Source: Metaphire vulgaris
Taxonomy: Eukaryota; Annelida; Clitellata; Crassiclitellata; Megascolecidae
Assembly: GCA_018105865.1 (NCBI GenBank)
Contig: CM030840.1
Location: 12,330,794-12,394,793 of the forward strand
Reading direction: 5' to 3'
DNA: 64,000 nt
Every line of letters begins with the position of its first letter. The stretch's first letter is position 1. Made by a program: the position numbers and the translations under genes. Below the pieces are notes generated by a model that did not search any database, was not told the origin of the DNA, and saw nothing but the letters and a program-made list of their open reading frames with translations. Of the stretch, positions 23,770 through 34,375 are shown piece after piece.

Positions 23770-24255
23770 ATAGCACATACAGTAAACTACATCAGAACAA
23801 ACCGATACAAAATTTGACCAACACAAGTACACCGGTAATCAAGAGTAGCATAGCAATAACAACCTGACCCGAGATTTTACTTACTTACTTACTTAGCATC
23901 AGAACCGCAGAGAAAAATGAAACATTGCACTGAAGATGTCGATTTGTCAACAGGTGTGAACTTGAGATTAAATTCCGTGTGTTGCACCAGTCTTGAAAAT
24001 GTCCTGGGTCAAGACCCACTGACCCAAGATGACCCATGGAATATTGCTGACCCATAACCCATTGCCATCTCTGCAACAAGGCACATGCTGTATGTGCACT
24101 TGAGGGTTTGAATATTTAGCAGTTCTCAGTAAACTTGAAGTCGTGATGTGAAACAGCATTTAGAATTAGTTTTTCCGCCATAGTCTGTCTTGTTGTTTCC
24201 CTCTGACTGATCTCTGGAATGACCTGGTCTTTTGCGGATGAATTTGAAGTACCAT
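23770..24255. other. No gene seen; dispersed GACCCA words
   Basis: GACCCATG/TGGGTCA words recur at 23448-23480 and 24003-24060. Otherwise unassigned. Confidence 0.35.
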
Positions 24256-24261
24256 CGATTG

Positions 24262-24305
24262 ATACCCTTGGGTATTAGAAATGGTGCTATAGAAGCGTAA
24301 CTAAC

Positions 24306-24362
<57 letters not shown>

Positions 24363-24389
24363 CATCATCATCATCATCATCATCATCAT
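24262..24389. repeat. LINE tail with (ATT)n(ATC)n
   Basis: GGTATTAGAAATGGTGCTAT plus GAAGCG leads into (TTA)n at 24308-24360, then (ATC)n to 24389. The layout fits a CR1/L2-type 3' end with its microsatellite tail. Confidence 0.7.
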
Positions 24390-24588
24390 AATTTTGGGCA
24401 CGTGAATTCCGTAAAAGTGCCCAATTTTGTCAACAATCCACGATTCCACATGGATTTTGAAGATTACCCAATTCTTAAAACATATACTCGATTAGCTGCT
24501 GAAAGGTCAAAATAAAACTGCAATACAAAATGCGCCACAAGAACAATAATTGCTCACGAGACAATTATGTTAAGGATGGCATACTTAC

Positions 24589-25126
24589 ATGGGCAAGTCG
24601 TCTGACATCATCATCATCACTGCCTCGTCGGAAGCCGACAGAAGGTCGCGAGCAACGTCTTCGCAGCAGTTTATATTTTGCGCACAAGACTCAGAAAGTA
24701 CACCGCCACCGACTTCGAAACATTCGCCGTTCGCTTCAATTCTAAGTCCTTCATCACGATCTGCGTCAACAGTCCGCGGTGAGTACAGATCCTGGGTCGC
24801 GCGATCAAGCTTTTCGAGAGCCAGGTCGAGCATCGTCATGCAGTTCTCCAGCGTATCATTACCACTCGGCACGTCGTCGTCATCATCATCATCACCAACA
24901 CCCTCGTACTTGACGACAGTCAAAGAAGGCCCGGCTCCACCAGAGCACGACTCAGCAACACCCTCGCTCGCGCCCAACAAGGCGTCACTCTGAGGAGAAC
25001 CCTCGGAATCCATGTCAGGCAATGGCTGCCTCTTCCATAAATAATCGGTAATTTATTGCCCTCTGAGTATAGAGGCAAGTCAAGGCCTGCGTTTGTTAGC
25101 TCTTCTTCTTCTTCGTTGCGGAACAT
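24589..25126 (-). CDS. Second recognisable exon, acidic, same gene
   Basis: An acidic exon ends at a near-consensus donor (CAT|GTAAGTATG) with last base 24589, in phase 2. Reading leftward it contains five consecutive Glu, a Leu/Pro-rich stretch, then Asp/Ser-rich sequence with a run of seven Asp and four Met before the donor. The Glu-rich first part (25126 to about 25040) and the Asp-rich part (from about 25040) are open in different frames. They join naturally if one base is missing near the GGAAG at 25032-25036. The 5' boundary is uncertain: a good acceptor (AACGCAG|GCC) would start the exon at 25086, but its phase does not match the donor at 35143. An undetected small exon in between, or another indel, is therefore likely. 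Phase 2 at the 3' end matches the acceptor at 7071. Confidence 0.62.
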
Positions 25127-25494
25127 ATGCCAAGTCGTTTATTAACCACGCAACGTTACATCCTATCCGCCGCTCCTGCCATACAGAGATCGAACATCTT
25201 GAACTGTTTCTATCTCACGAACCTAAAGATTATGGAGAAACCAGGCAATACTATATTTCGTCAGCACTCTCAAACCTTCTCAAATCATTCCACAGCAGGG
25301 CTTCTAACAATCAAACCGATCGTGCACTAGGCTTGCAGCCTCAAAGGTTGCCACCATCTGACCATTTCCCTCACAATTTGTGCTCATTGCTCGACAGAGT
25401 CAGCATGAAACAAAGCAAGAGATTCCAAGCTAATTTCCATCAAATTCACTGTCCATAGAAGCTGATTATACATAGCGGTACATATACACATACA

Positions 25495-25717
25495 CACATG
25501 CATATATATATATATATATATGGCCATGTTAAGGCGGGGGCTGAGGGGGCTGCAGCCCCAGGCCCACCATGAAAATAGGCCCACCGATTTTCGAGATAAC
25601 CTTTTTTTGCTCGTCAGCACGATTTGAAAGGGCGATGATCTTTTTTTCGTCAGAGATTATCAATATAGGCGACGGCCTTTTTTTCTCAGCCCCCGGCCCA
25701 CTCGGACCTTAATCCGG

Positions 25718-25780
<63 letters not shown>
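25495..25780. mobile_element. MITE inside a (TA)n tract
   Basis: The flanks are (TA)n at 25503-25520 and 25722-25780. Between them, GGCCATGTTAAGGCGGGG and GGACCTTAATCCGGCCC form imperfect ends. CAGCCCC-type and TTTTTTT-GTCAG words repeat inside. A TA target is suggested, but the flank is itself (TA)n, so the true duplication cannot be read. Confidence 0.6.
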
Positions 25781-25781
<1 letters not shown>

Positions 25782-26240
25782 GTACCGAAGGCACAGCATA
25801 CGCGAGGTACCGACCGTGGACCCTGAACCTGTTTTAGAAACCAATTACACCAACTTTCGAGTTGCGAGAAAGTTTAGTGTCGTCGCCTCAACGATAACAT
25901 TATCCGTATACAACATATGGTCTATCGATGGTCGCGCCGCGTGGAGCCAAGCATCAACTATACTCGAGCCCAGACCAGACATCTATCTGCTCGTACCGCC
26001 GCCGCCGCCGAGACGAGCAGAGCAGACGAACGCTATAAGGTAGACGTGAACGCCAGAACGTCCGTCGTCGTCCTGTCCCATGGCCTGTCCTGCCGCCGCC
26101 GCTGCTTTGCCTCTGGACAGCAGCAACACCGCTCTATATTAGAACGAACTGCTTGGGCGAGAGATCGAAGGCGGAGTCTTTCAACTCTGACGTAATACTG
26201 TACTCATAATACCAACCTGTAGAGTGTAGACCTACCTGTA
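25781..26240. other. GC-rich island, no gene supported
   Basis: GC-rich, CpG-containing sequence (25820-26190) with GCCGCC runs and two short overlapping ORFs. No family signal and no exon phase link. It might be an unrecognised exon or a regulatory patch. Confidence 0.3.
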
Positions 26241-26248
26241 GGCCTACC

Positions 26249-26418
26249 CAGAGGCGTGGCCAGGAATTTGATTTGGGAGGGTATAAATATTTTGGGTGGG
26301 TATAAATCTGAACTATAACCCACATAACCCACATAAACCACATATAGCCACATGTAAATCACATAAAAACTTTAAGGTAGACTGATTTTGGGGGTATATA
26401 TACCGATATACGCCCCTG
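26249..26418. mobile_element. MITE with CAGAGGCGTGGCCAGGAATT ends
   Basis: Left end CAGAGGCGTGGCCAGG, right end ACGCCCCTG, with perfect duplication GGCCTACC (26241-26248, 26419-26426). The interior GGGTATAAAT and CACATAACC words are shared with 30596-30782 and 34890-35073. Confidence 0.88.
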
Positions 26419-26507
26419 GGCCTACCTTCCATAACATGTTATAAAACCAATTATACCAACCCGACCTATGCCAGCCGACGATGGCCTATAAGCTGTAATA
26501 ATAATAG

Positions 26508-26696
26508 CAGTGGCGGCTCCAGGATTCGGCAAGTGGGGCTCCGTTGGGGGTGGTAACTTCTAAGCACGGGGGCCAACCATTTGTTGATAGCTATGTAGTA
26601 GCAAGTATGAGGTTCCAACAATGGGGCCACCGGGGAGAGGGGCTAGACATTCAATAGGGGCACGGACCCCTGGCGCCCCATGTGGAGTCGCCACTG
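26508..26696. mobile_element. MITE, CAGTGGCGGCTCC family, copy 2
   Basis: Ends CAGTGGCGGCTCCAGGATTC and TGGAGTCGCCACTG. Flanking duplication is not clean. Confidence 0.85.
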
Positions 26697-26849
26697 AATA
26701 GTCAAAGGCAAGGGTAGTTTGGGTAGCTAGGCCTTTAAAACGTCGCTCAGTCCCCCAACATACAGTGGCTCAGTTGTCATCTGCTGCCAGTCGCCACTTT
26801 GGGTTCGATTTCAATACACTAACATGTCCACCGGTGCAGAGTGAAGTAC

Positions 26850-26925
26850 AATCAATCAATCAATCTTCTATAGCGCCACTATCATAATGCCCAGGGCATC
26901 AGCCGATGGCGCACCAACATGGTCT
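26850..26925. repeat. SINE/LINE tail fragment
   Basis: (CAAT)n then TTCTATAGCGCCACTATCAT and CATCAGCCGATGGCGCACC. Shared with 43803-43870 and, inverted, 27528-27612. Confidence 0.7.
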
Positions 26926-27479
26926 AGGACTCTAGGGTAGCACCATAGGCGTCACTAGCGTCGCCACGGGGGGGAGGCAAATGTTGGGCCCCACTTTTTC
27001 ATCAAAAGTTTACGCCAATGGGTGGCCCTTGAGGTTGGCGTTTAGGTTCATTAATACCAGGGCGATATGTAAATGTACAATTTACATTCACTGTTTTACA
27101 TGTAATGATAGTGTTGCTGCTTGGACGCCGCAGCAATGGATAGGTCAGAGCGAAAAGCTTCCCGGTGGATGGGTGGTGGGAGGGCAAAGGATGGAAAGTG
27201 GAAAGCGTGCTTCCGATCGCTTCACCGAAAGAAGGCGCAAGGCAAGAACGTTCAAGTCTTCTAAGGTTACCACCAACGGTCAGCAGATGATCGGATATCA
27301 GCATTCATTGCAAAGTCAAATTACTAAGCACTCGGTGAACCCAGACGTACTTACTTACTTACCTACTGTCATGTCTCACACACACACAGTCACACACACA
27401 AACGATTAAACCGGTTCTTATACCTAGACCTACATCAAATTTAATTAAAGTTTCACTCTTGGACTGTTAATCCCCGCCG

Positions 27480-27615
27480 TTTCTGACCGATCTTCCAGGC
27501 TTGACCTGGCTGTATTTCAATTTGGATCTGGTGCGCCATCGGCTGACGCCCTAGACATCATTATAGAGGCGCCATAGAAGTTTCTTGATTGATTTTGATT
27601 GATTGATTGATTGAA
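27480..27615 (-). repeat. SINE/LINE tail fragment, inverted
   Basis: Reverse copy of the family: TTCTGACCGATCTTCC, GCTTGACCTGGC, GGTGCGCCATCGGCTGACG, AGGCGCCATAGAAG, (TTGA)n. The longest version in the window (about 135 bp); it aligns with 43803-43925. Confidence 0.75.
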
Positions 27616-27757
27616 TGTTAACGCTATATAACCTTATGCTGATAGAATTTGCCCATACAAAAGCGACAGTGCTGCCGTCTGTCGAGTGAAACAACAAATT
27701 CCGACGACACAAATAGGCTATTCGACCACCTGCTGCTTCTTCTCAGGTACCATGCAT

Positions 27758-27906
27758 CAGAGGCGCCCATCCCCCCTTGGCTGCTGGAAGCAGCTTCAAC
27801 CCTTCCCTGTGCTACTCTAACGTGATACCAAAACTCAGGGGAATTTCCTCCCCCTAGCTTTTTTGGGAACCATTTGCTTCCTGTCCCCCTTCTGTGGGCG
27901 CCTCTG
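27758..27906. mobile_element. MITE with CAGAGGCGCCCAT ends
   Basis: Ends CAGAGGCGCCCAT and GTGGGCGCCTCTG, with perfect duplication CCATGCAT (27750-27757, 27907-27914). Confidence 0.92.
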
Positions 27907-28102
27907 CCATGCATTATTAACGCGTCGGCGGCCATGGACTTCTAACTGTTCACGATCTCTGGTATTCCTCAGGAGTTCGATGTTGTTGTCTATATATATC
28001 TCCAGTCCATCTCTTAGTCTGTCTCTGTGTGTTTTGATCTTTGACCACGAATGCGTAATCTAAACGTAGCGCCGAGAAAAAACTATGCCCGGAGACGTAA
28101 GA

Positions 28103-28225
<123 letters not shown>

Positions 28226-28539
28226 TCCAGGCCTCGTGTACTCATATAGGTCTACATAGTACTCAGGACTTACAGGTTGATTTGAAGAAAGAACCAGACT
28301 GGAGGCGTCACTTTTCTGGAGTTGGGAAAGGTAACCAGAAAATGTGGTCACTTTTGAGTGAAAATTCTGTCGTCGAGTTAGCCGATCAACTTGATCGATA
28401 TAATTTGAGGCGGAAGATGGCAGAGTGAGTTACGCACTGAAGCGGTAGGTTGACGGAGAGGGTTTAAACCCCGTTAGCACCCCTAGTGGCTTTCACACAG
28501 GCAGTAATGCCTCCTAAGCCACTTTAAATCACGCTAGGT
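28226..28539 (+). mobile_element. CR1-like 3' fragment, target of a hAT insertion
   Basis: GAAGATGGCAGAGTGAGTTA followed by CCCTAGTGGCTTTCACACAGG and CCTCCTAAGCCACTTTAAAT matches, in inverse orientation, 41046-41180. The hAT element at 28540 is inserted in it after AAATCACGCTAGGT. Confidence 0.65.
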
Positions 28540-30002
28540 TAGAGCTGTACCGATTAATCGGGAACATTCACAATCGGGCCGATTATGAGGACAATCGTTG
28601 GCACCGATACCGATTAATCGTTAATATTCGTATTCGGGCCGATTATTAGGGTAATCTGAACAATCGGTTATGGGGAACCGATTATTTTTTTCTGGGTGCC
28701 GTAGGCCCGAGTGAGTGGTGACTGGTGAGTGTCGCCCTCTGGGAGTCTAGACTCCTTGGTCGCTTCCTTTGGGGGTGGTGCTAGCGACATCTGGGGGTCG
28801 GTGGCGGCTGTGAGCTCGTAGAACTGTCGATGGAGGGAGGGACGAGGGAGGGCCCGCTTATCTTGAATCCTTCATTCGATAGTCGGTCGGGGGCAGTTAA
28901 TGTCAGACCAGATTATCAGATATGCCATCTGTTAACCATCGGTCGGAGACTCAGAGACGATTAGCGTCCGATCTGACTTCGTCGGCATCTCTTCACCCTC
29001 GGTCGGAGACGATTAGGTCCGATGATCTTATCTGACTTCGTCGAAATTACTCAGATGCATTAGATGATTTGAATGTTAGTGTAGCTTCGCTTGTTACAAC
29101 CTACTAGTCTCAAAAGCTAACTGCCCGTGTCGACGTTTAAAGTTTCAACATTAGCGTCTTTCTGGCGGAGACGTACGTCAATCAAGATGGGCTTACGTGA
29201 CAGTGGATGGGGCTGTCAGTTTGATTTTAAAACTCGCATGTTGTCGACCGGTCTAATACGAATTTCAGTTTATACATTAATGCATACAGTTATATAACAG
29301 CTTAAATAGGATATACGTTACATACATATTTGACTCAAATAATAAATAAAATATCTGCGAAAAGTACAAATGTCGAAACAACAGACGAGCTGCATTTGGA
29401 TTTATTTCACTATAAGTCCGCTGAACAGCTGTAAAGCCATTTGCAAACTTTGCAAATCAACTTTCTCTCGAGGTGGTCATGAAACCAAAGGCTTTAATAC
29501 ATCAAATTTGGTTCAGCATTTGAGAAGCAAGCACTTTTTAAAAGAATCGATAGAAAAAGAAGAAACTGGCCATCGGAGTTTGTACAAAATAAGTTAGGGC
29601 CTACTTCTATCTGACTACCACTTGTGTTTAAATTTTAATGAATGAATACTTTCATAATCACAATTTCAGATATAAAATTGTAGATTACAACGTGAATATA
29701 TATAGACAAAATTTGATATAATAAGACAGTATTAATGACAAAATCATATTCCTTAATGATTAAACACACATTCTGCATTGAGTCTCTTGGCAAGTCTCGA
29801 ATTGCACCTGCATGTCGAAGTCCGAAGACTTGTACATTTACGCTGCACCTTTATGGTATATTATTTGAGTGCATGATCATTAAAAATACTCGATTTGGAG
29901 ATTTAGACAGACAATCGGTATCGGCAAGACAATCGGTTGTCTGACAATCGGAACAATCGGTAATCGGAACAATCGGCAAAATGTGCAATCGGTACAGCTC
30001 TA
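28540..30002 (+). mobile_element. 1.46-kb hAT element with BED zinc finger only
   Basis: Ends TAGAGCTGTACCGATT and CAATCGGTACAGCTCTA, with perfect duplication CGCTAGGT (28532-28539, 30003-30010). Both subterminal regions carry clusters of CAATCGG/CCGATT (about eight on each side), the likely transposase-binding words. The interior encodes only a BED finger (29370-29597). The catalytic domain is missing, so the element is non-autonomous. Confidence 0.9.
29370..29597 (+). CDS. BED-type zinc-finger fragment of a hAT transposase
   Basis: A 75-codon ORF beginning with ATG has a Trp-x-Tyr-Phe start, CKLC (C-x2-C), a Gly-Gly turn, and TSNLVQHLRSKH (H-x4-H). These are the hallmarks of a BED finger at the N-terminus of hAT transposases. 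It stops after a Glu/Lys-rich linker, and no RNase-H domain follows before the element's right end. It may be a first exon left after internal deletion. Expression is unknown. Confidence 0.82.
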   Translation: MSKQQTSCIWIYFTISPLNSCKAICKLCKSTFSRGGHETKGFNTSNLVQHLRSKHFLKESIEKEETGHRSLYKIS

Positions 30003-30179
30003 CGCTAGGTTTTTTGAAGTTTAATTGATTTCAGTGCTTGGTTGGCACTTGGCAGACTCTGGCAACAAATCCTACCGCCATCTACTGAATATAACTAAAA
30101 CAAACTACGGACCATAGCGCCACCTGGTGATGAAGCCGTTGAACAGACAGAGTTAAGGCACTCCCTTATACAGTGGCGC

Positions 30180-30335
30180 AAACAGTGGTTATTCTATAGC
30201 CACCTAGATATTGGGGAGTTTGAAATTTGAAGGGGATCTTTTACGTTACATACTACTTGCATAAATGTCAAAGCGTTAGGGGAAATTTCAAACTTTAAGG
30301 GGAAGAAATTCCCTCCAGAGAATAATGTCTAGAAA
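30180..30335. mobile_element. Degraded MITE near the CAGTGTTTATTCTAG family
   Basis: CAGTGGTTATTCTATAGCCA, GGGGAGTTTGAAATTT and a right part with CCAGAGAATAATGTCTAG. Ends diverged. Confidence 0.5.
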
Positions 30336-30598
30336 ACCTGGTCAGAAAAACATCCAGGTGCTAATTTCTCAACAAAAAGCACATTGGTCGGGGTACTTTA
30401 ATTTTTAATTTTTCCTTGTCAGGCCAGTGATGACATTGTTTGCGTTTGTTACAGTTTTTAGGATATTAATTAAGAATCTATGTTAAAGATGTTAACGAGC
30501 AAATAACACGTGGTGACCTTTATAGCATATTATTTTAAGGCAGAAAACCATGTCCACAGTATTGAGGATTTGACCACTCCAAAAATACACATGTCGGG

Positions 30599-30780
30599 AC
30601 CAAGGGCGTAGCGACGGGGTGGGGTAGGCATATCGGTATATAGCCTATATATATACCCTCCCCCACAAAAAAATCAGTATATATATATAATGGCCTACAG
30701 TATAGATAACATATATATGTATATTATATGCATAACAATATATATACACACCCCCCATCAAATTCCTGGCTATGCCCCTG
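30599..30780. mobile_element. MITE with CAAGGGCGTAGCG ends
   Basis: Left CAAGGGCGTAGCGACGGGG, right CCTGGCTATGCCCCTG, flanks GTCGGGAC/GTCGGGCC (7 of 8). The interior is rich in TATATA. Confidence 0.8.
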
Positions 30781-31218
30781 GTCGGGCCACGAGGACATGG
30801 GTCGTGTTTGCGCCCATGCCCTTATAGACCTCCTATACATGTAGGCCTACTGTAAGGCCTATATACGAACTGCAAACAAGGATTAGATTCGACTCCAAAT
30901 CAGAGGTTCGCAAACTTTTCAAGCAGAAGGCCATATCTACTAAAATTTTCAGCACTTAAGATGGTGGTAGGCGTCAAATGAATGCCACTCTCTCCCAAAT
31001 TAAAATATCCGACCACATTTTCTTCGCCATTTCAAAGCTAAAAGTGGAAGTGTTGGGGGTTTCACGGCCACCAAATTCATGTTGTCACCACTACCTTGGA
31101 GAAAACGAAAGGCTTCATAGCTGAAAGTGCGATAGTTTGTGACAGAGGTAAGGACCACCGTGACGTCACACTTTCAGTATAAATGCAACCCTTAGATATA
31201 CCTGATAGGACGTATAGT
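30781..31218. other. No feature seen
   Basis: Unassigned intronic sequence. Confidence 0.35.
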
Positions 31219-31226
31219 GAAAGCGT

Positions 31227-31284
<58 letters not shown>
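31219..31284. repeat. (GA)n microsatellite
   Basis: Pure (GA)n of about 64 bp. Confidence 0.95.
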
Positions 31285-31285
<1 letters not shown>

Positions 31286-31404
31286 GGTTTTGCTCATTAA
31301 CACTTTAAATTCGTTATCATTGCCGTAAGTTGAACGTCTGTTTCGCTGCTGAAAATTGAACGAGAAACTCGAATTACTGATATTAAACAGAAAACCTGTG
31401 TGCC

Positions 31405-31545
31405 GTAATTTATGGATGACGCTTTAGGGGGCGGATCCGAGATTTGTTACGCACTTTAAGTTAAAGGGATTTGTGACAGGCTGTGACGGGGAAGGGATCA
31501 ATTCCGGTCAAAACTAGCGCTACGTACTTTATGGACGGCCCCTGA
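31405..31545. mobile_element. Degraded MITE related to 22947-23357
   Basis: AATTTATGGATGACGCTTTA and CTTTATGGACGGCCCCTG echo the CRE-MITE ends. The CRE palindromes are lost. Confidence 0.55.
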
Positions 31546-32071
31546 ACTCTTTCCAATCAAATATGTCGCTTTGCTTAAACTGCAAATGAACACATCTCAT
31601 CTCTAGTTGTTTATGTTCGGTCGATATGCAAATAGGCGTAGTCTGAAGCTAAGTCGTCGGTTCGTCGCCCTTTAGTTCGAAAAGAAAAATACTTGTCTTT
31701 ACATATTAGTTTCTATAACCAAATGGAACGCCCATCTGTAGGCCTATAGGGTTTCATGCTGTCCGCGTGATTTATAAGACAGATATGTCACTTACGTAAT
31801 ATTATCTACGAAGAGCTTTAATTTCTGGCGAAAAAACTTTCGAGCTGATTAAACATTCGGAAAAACACGCCCACCCAATATTAATCACCGTGTAATGAAT
31901 ATTCATCGTCCTCATCCTGTGGCTTTCCGGCCAATGACAGTTCAGACCAGACGATGACCGAAGATGTGTATTCTAGTTTTAAAAGATCCGGCGCTGAGTC
32001 ACCATACAACAAGAAGCCAAGGGGGTTAAATTAAGCAACGCATGAAACGCATACGACGAACCCAGCTCACC
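31546..32071. other. No feature seen
   Basis: Unassigned intronic sequence. Confidence 0.35.
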
Positions 32072-32079
32072 CTCTCCAC

Positions 32080-32266
32080 CAGTGGCGGCTCCACCGGGGG
32101 GCAGGGGGGCCCGTGCCCCCTATTGAGAGCCTGGCCCCCCAGTGGCCCCCAGTTGGGACCCTATACTTAATGCTACATACATTAAACAACAAATGATTGG
32201 CCCCCCATGATTAGAAGTTGCCACCCCAACGGCCCCCCCACTTGCCAAATCCTAGAGCCGCCACTG
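32080..32266 (-). mobile_element. MITE, CAGTGGCGGCTCC family, copy 3 (inverted)
   Basis: CAGTGGCGGCTCCACCGG and AGAGCCGCCACTG ends with perfect duplication CTCTCCAC (32072-32079, 32267-32274). Confidence 0.93.
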
Positions 32267-32587
32267 CTCTCCACCCCGACGCTTACAAACAGCCGTAAAC
32301 AAATAACGGTTCCGCGAACAGACGAAAATTTTAAATTGACTTCAAGGAAGTACCGATGACAAAAACACGCAAAAGTCCTAAATTGCACAAACGTCCACCA
32401 CTTTGTCCAGAGGACAGACGCATATTGTCCTGAAGTCTCGCCAAATTGACACGCTGTGACTCTTCACAGTCTTAAATCGAAGTCTTTGTATAAAAATAAT
32501 ATCATGACGATAAAAATAATGCTATGCAGATATTCTCCGACACACCACTACTAAGGTCTGTGAAACTAGATACATAACGTTCTCTAC

Positions 32588-32766
32588 CAGTGGCGGCTCT
32601 AGGATTTGGCAAGTGGGAGGCCGTTGGGGGCAACTTCTAATCATGGGGGCCAACCATTTGTTGTTTAATGTATGTAGCATTAAGTATAGGGTCCCAACTG
32701 GAGGGCCAGGCAGTCAATAGGGGGGGGGGCACGGGCCCCCCTGACCCCCCGGTGGAGCCGCCACTG
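32588..32766 (+). mobile_element. MITE, CAGTGGCGGCTCC family, copy 4
   Basis: CAGTGGCGGCTCTAGG and TGGAGCCGCCACTG ends with perfect duplication TTCTCTAC (32580-32587, 32767-32774). Only about 320 bp from copy 3, in opposite orientation. Confidence 0.94.
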
Positions 32767-32808
32767 TTCTCTACGCCTCTGTCTCTCTCTGGCTCTGGTC
32801 TGTCTCAG

Positions 32809-32973
32809 GCATGGGCGCCTGCACATTAGGTCAAGAGGGGGCACTTGCATCCTGGAAAATGCAAATACTAATATTTCACATTGAAATTTAAAAACCTTGC
32901 TAAAATAATAACCGTGGCCACTGTGATAAAATGTGTTTTGCCCCTCCTGGAAAAATCTCTGTGGGCGCCCATG
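32809..32973. mobile_element. MITE with CATGGGCGCC ends
   Basis: CATGGGCGCCTGCAC and GTGGGCGCCCATG ends, flanks GTCTCAGG/GTCTCAGT (7 of 8). Confidence 0.82.
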
Positions 32974-33469
32974 GTCTCAGTCTACGTCTGTCTGTCAGTC
33001 TGTCTGTCTTTCCATTTTTTCTGATTACATTGGTAGGCCTAAAGCATTCATACTAGGCCAATGCAAAAGGTCTAAACTTAAAGTAGGCTAGTATGGTTCA
33101 CTTGATAAGAAAAAGATGTACAGTGCTTTCGGAATTCTGAGATTTTACGAGAATGTGAACGTCGTCACGGACATCCTCCATCGTGGAATTCTCATAAAGT
33201 AGAGTCGAGGCATGCAGTTAAGTTTCGATTAGACGCGAGAACGCGTCCATGCCCCAGAGGGTCAGAGCACAGCACGTTCTCCTCGTCTAGGAGTTTTAAA
33301 TCATTTCGGTGTTCAGTTGACATTTAGTGCAGCTAAATGTCCAGCCCGGAGGCGTCCAAATTTTACTGTCTCCACGTTAACGACTGACGTTCACTATAAA
33401 AGCTCGTATACCGGTATATAGGAAAGTGCACAGTGAAAGACGGAGCTAGTGACTGCTAGTCTGCCGCTA
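32974..33469. other. No feature seen
   Basis: Short (TCTG)n at 32989-33010, otherwise unassigned. Confidence 0.35.
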
Positions 33470-33477
33470 GTCCTAGT

Positions 33478-33629
33478 CAGGGATATTTCTAGGATTGTGA
33501 ATTGGGGGTGTCGCCCTCAAATTGGGGTGTCCGGAGCTAATTAGTATGCATACCATTGTCACATTATCTTTTTGGGGGTGTCGACCTAAAATTGAGGGTG
33601 GAGGTGAAGGGGGTGTAAAAATATCCCTG
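33478..33629. mobile_element. MITE, CAGGGATATTTCTAGG family, copy 1
   Basis: CAGGGATATTTCTAGGATTG and GTAAAAATATCCCTG ends, perfect duplication GTCCTAGT (33470-33477, 33630-33637). Confidence 0.93.
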
Positions 33630-33884
33630 GTCCTAGTAGCTATACCATTCTTTAAAATTATCTGATTGATTAATTAATTATTGATGTCCAATAGGCTTCA
33701 GATAGGCTATGTGCTTTTAATATGGAACTAATGTTATCAGCGGTATACTTGGTATTTTGGTGCCTGGGATGTTGTCATAGGTCCCCCACCCCTCAATCCA
33801 AATCCATACACTGTTGTGATTTGCTCATCAGCAAAAGTGACCGTGCAAAATTCTTAAATGAAATACAAATAAATGCCGCCCCTT

Positions 33885-33930
33885 CTTGTGCCGCCCCCTT
33901 CTTGTGCCGCCCCCTTCTTGTGCCGCACGG
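33885..33930. repeat. 17-bp tandem repeat CCCCCTTCTTGTGCCGC
   Basis: Almost three adjacent copies. Confidence 0.9.
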
Positions 33931-34014
33931 AGTGGGCTGCCCTCTCCGTCCCTTACTACCCCCCTTAGGTACGCCACTGAATGTCACGTCCGCTCATCAG
34001 GGACTGTTTTAAGA

Positions 34015-34190
34015 AAAATTTATCACTGCACCAAACTCAGAAGATTTGTGGGCATCCGCGCAAAAACCAAGCAAAAAAGGTCGTCCCCGGAAAATTTATC
34101 ACTGCACAAAGCATAGAAAATTGCATTCTATACCACTGCACATTTTCATTTTATCACTGCACATTTTGTGTATCACTGCACGTTAAAACA
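34015..34190 (+). repeat. Dispersed TATCACTGCAC word
   Basis: TATCACTGCAC/ACCACTGCAC occurs five times in about 165 bp at irregular spacing, each followed by AAA, ATTTT or GTT. Not a simple tandem repeat. Confidence 0.75.
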
Positions 34191-34375
34191 TGCCCTGCCG
34201 CTCATTGACACCAGCTAACTTCCGTCACACTTGTGTGAAGGTTAATAAATTTTGCAAAAAGTAGGCATCTTGATATGTATACGGGCATCCGGGTATAGAT
34301 GCTGACGATATTTACTGTTTTACAGCTTTGAACAGACCAAAGTAATGACCTCTTGAAGCCATTTGTACGCCTGAC

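Larger units (their letters stand above)
7072..24588 (-). other. Intron between second and third recognisable exons
   Basis: Bounded by a GTAAGT donor next to 24589 and a TTTTAG acceptor at 7072-7073 with compatible phases (2 to 2). The 17.5 kb interior has no further convincing coding sequence on the minus strand. It is occupied by MITEs, a hAT-like transposase remnant, a LINE fragment and microsatellites listed separately. A missed small exon cannot be excluded. Confidence 0.55.

Noticed and set aside
33885..33930. CRISPR-like array
   Set aside because: Units are directly adjacent without spacers, and the genome is eukaryotic.
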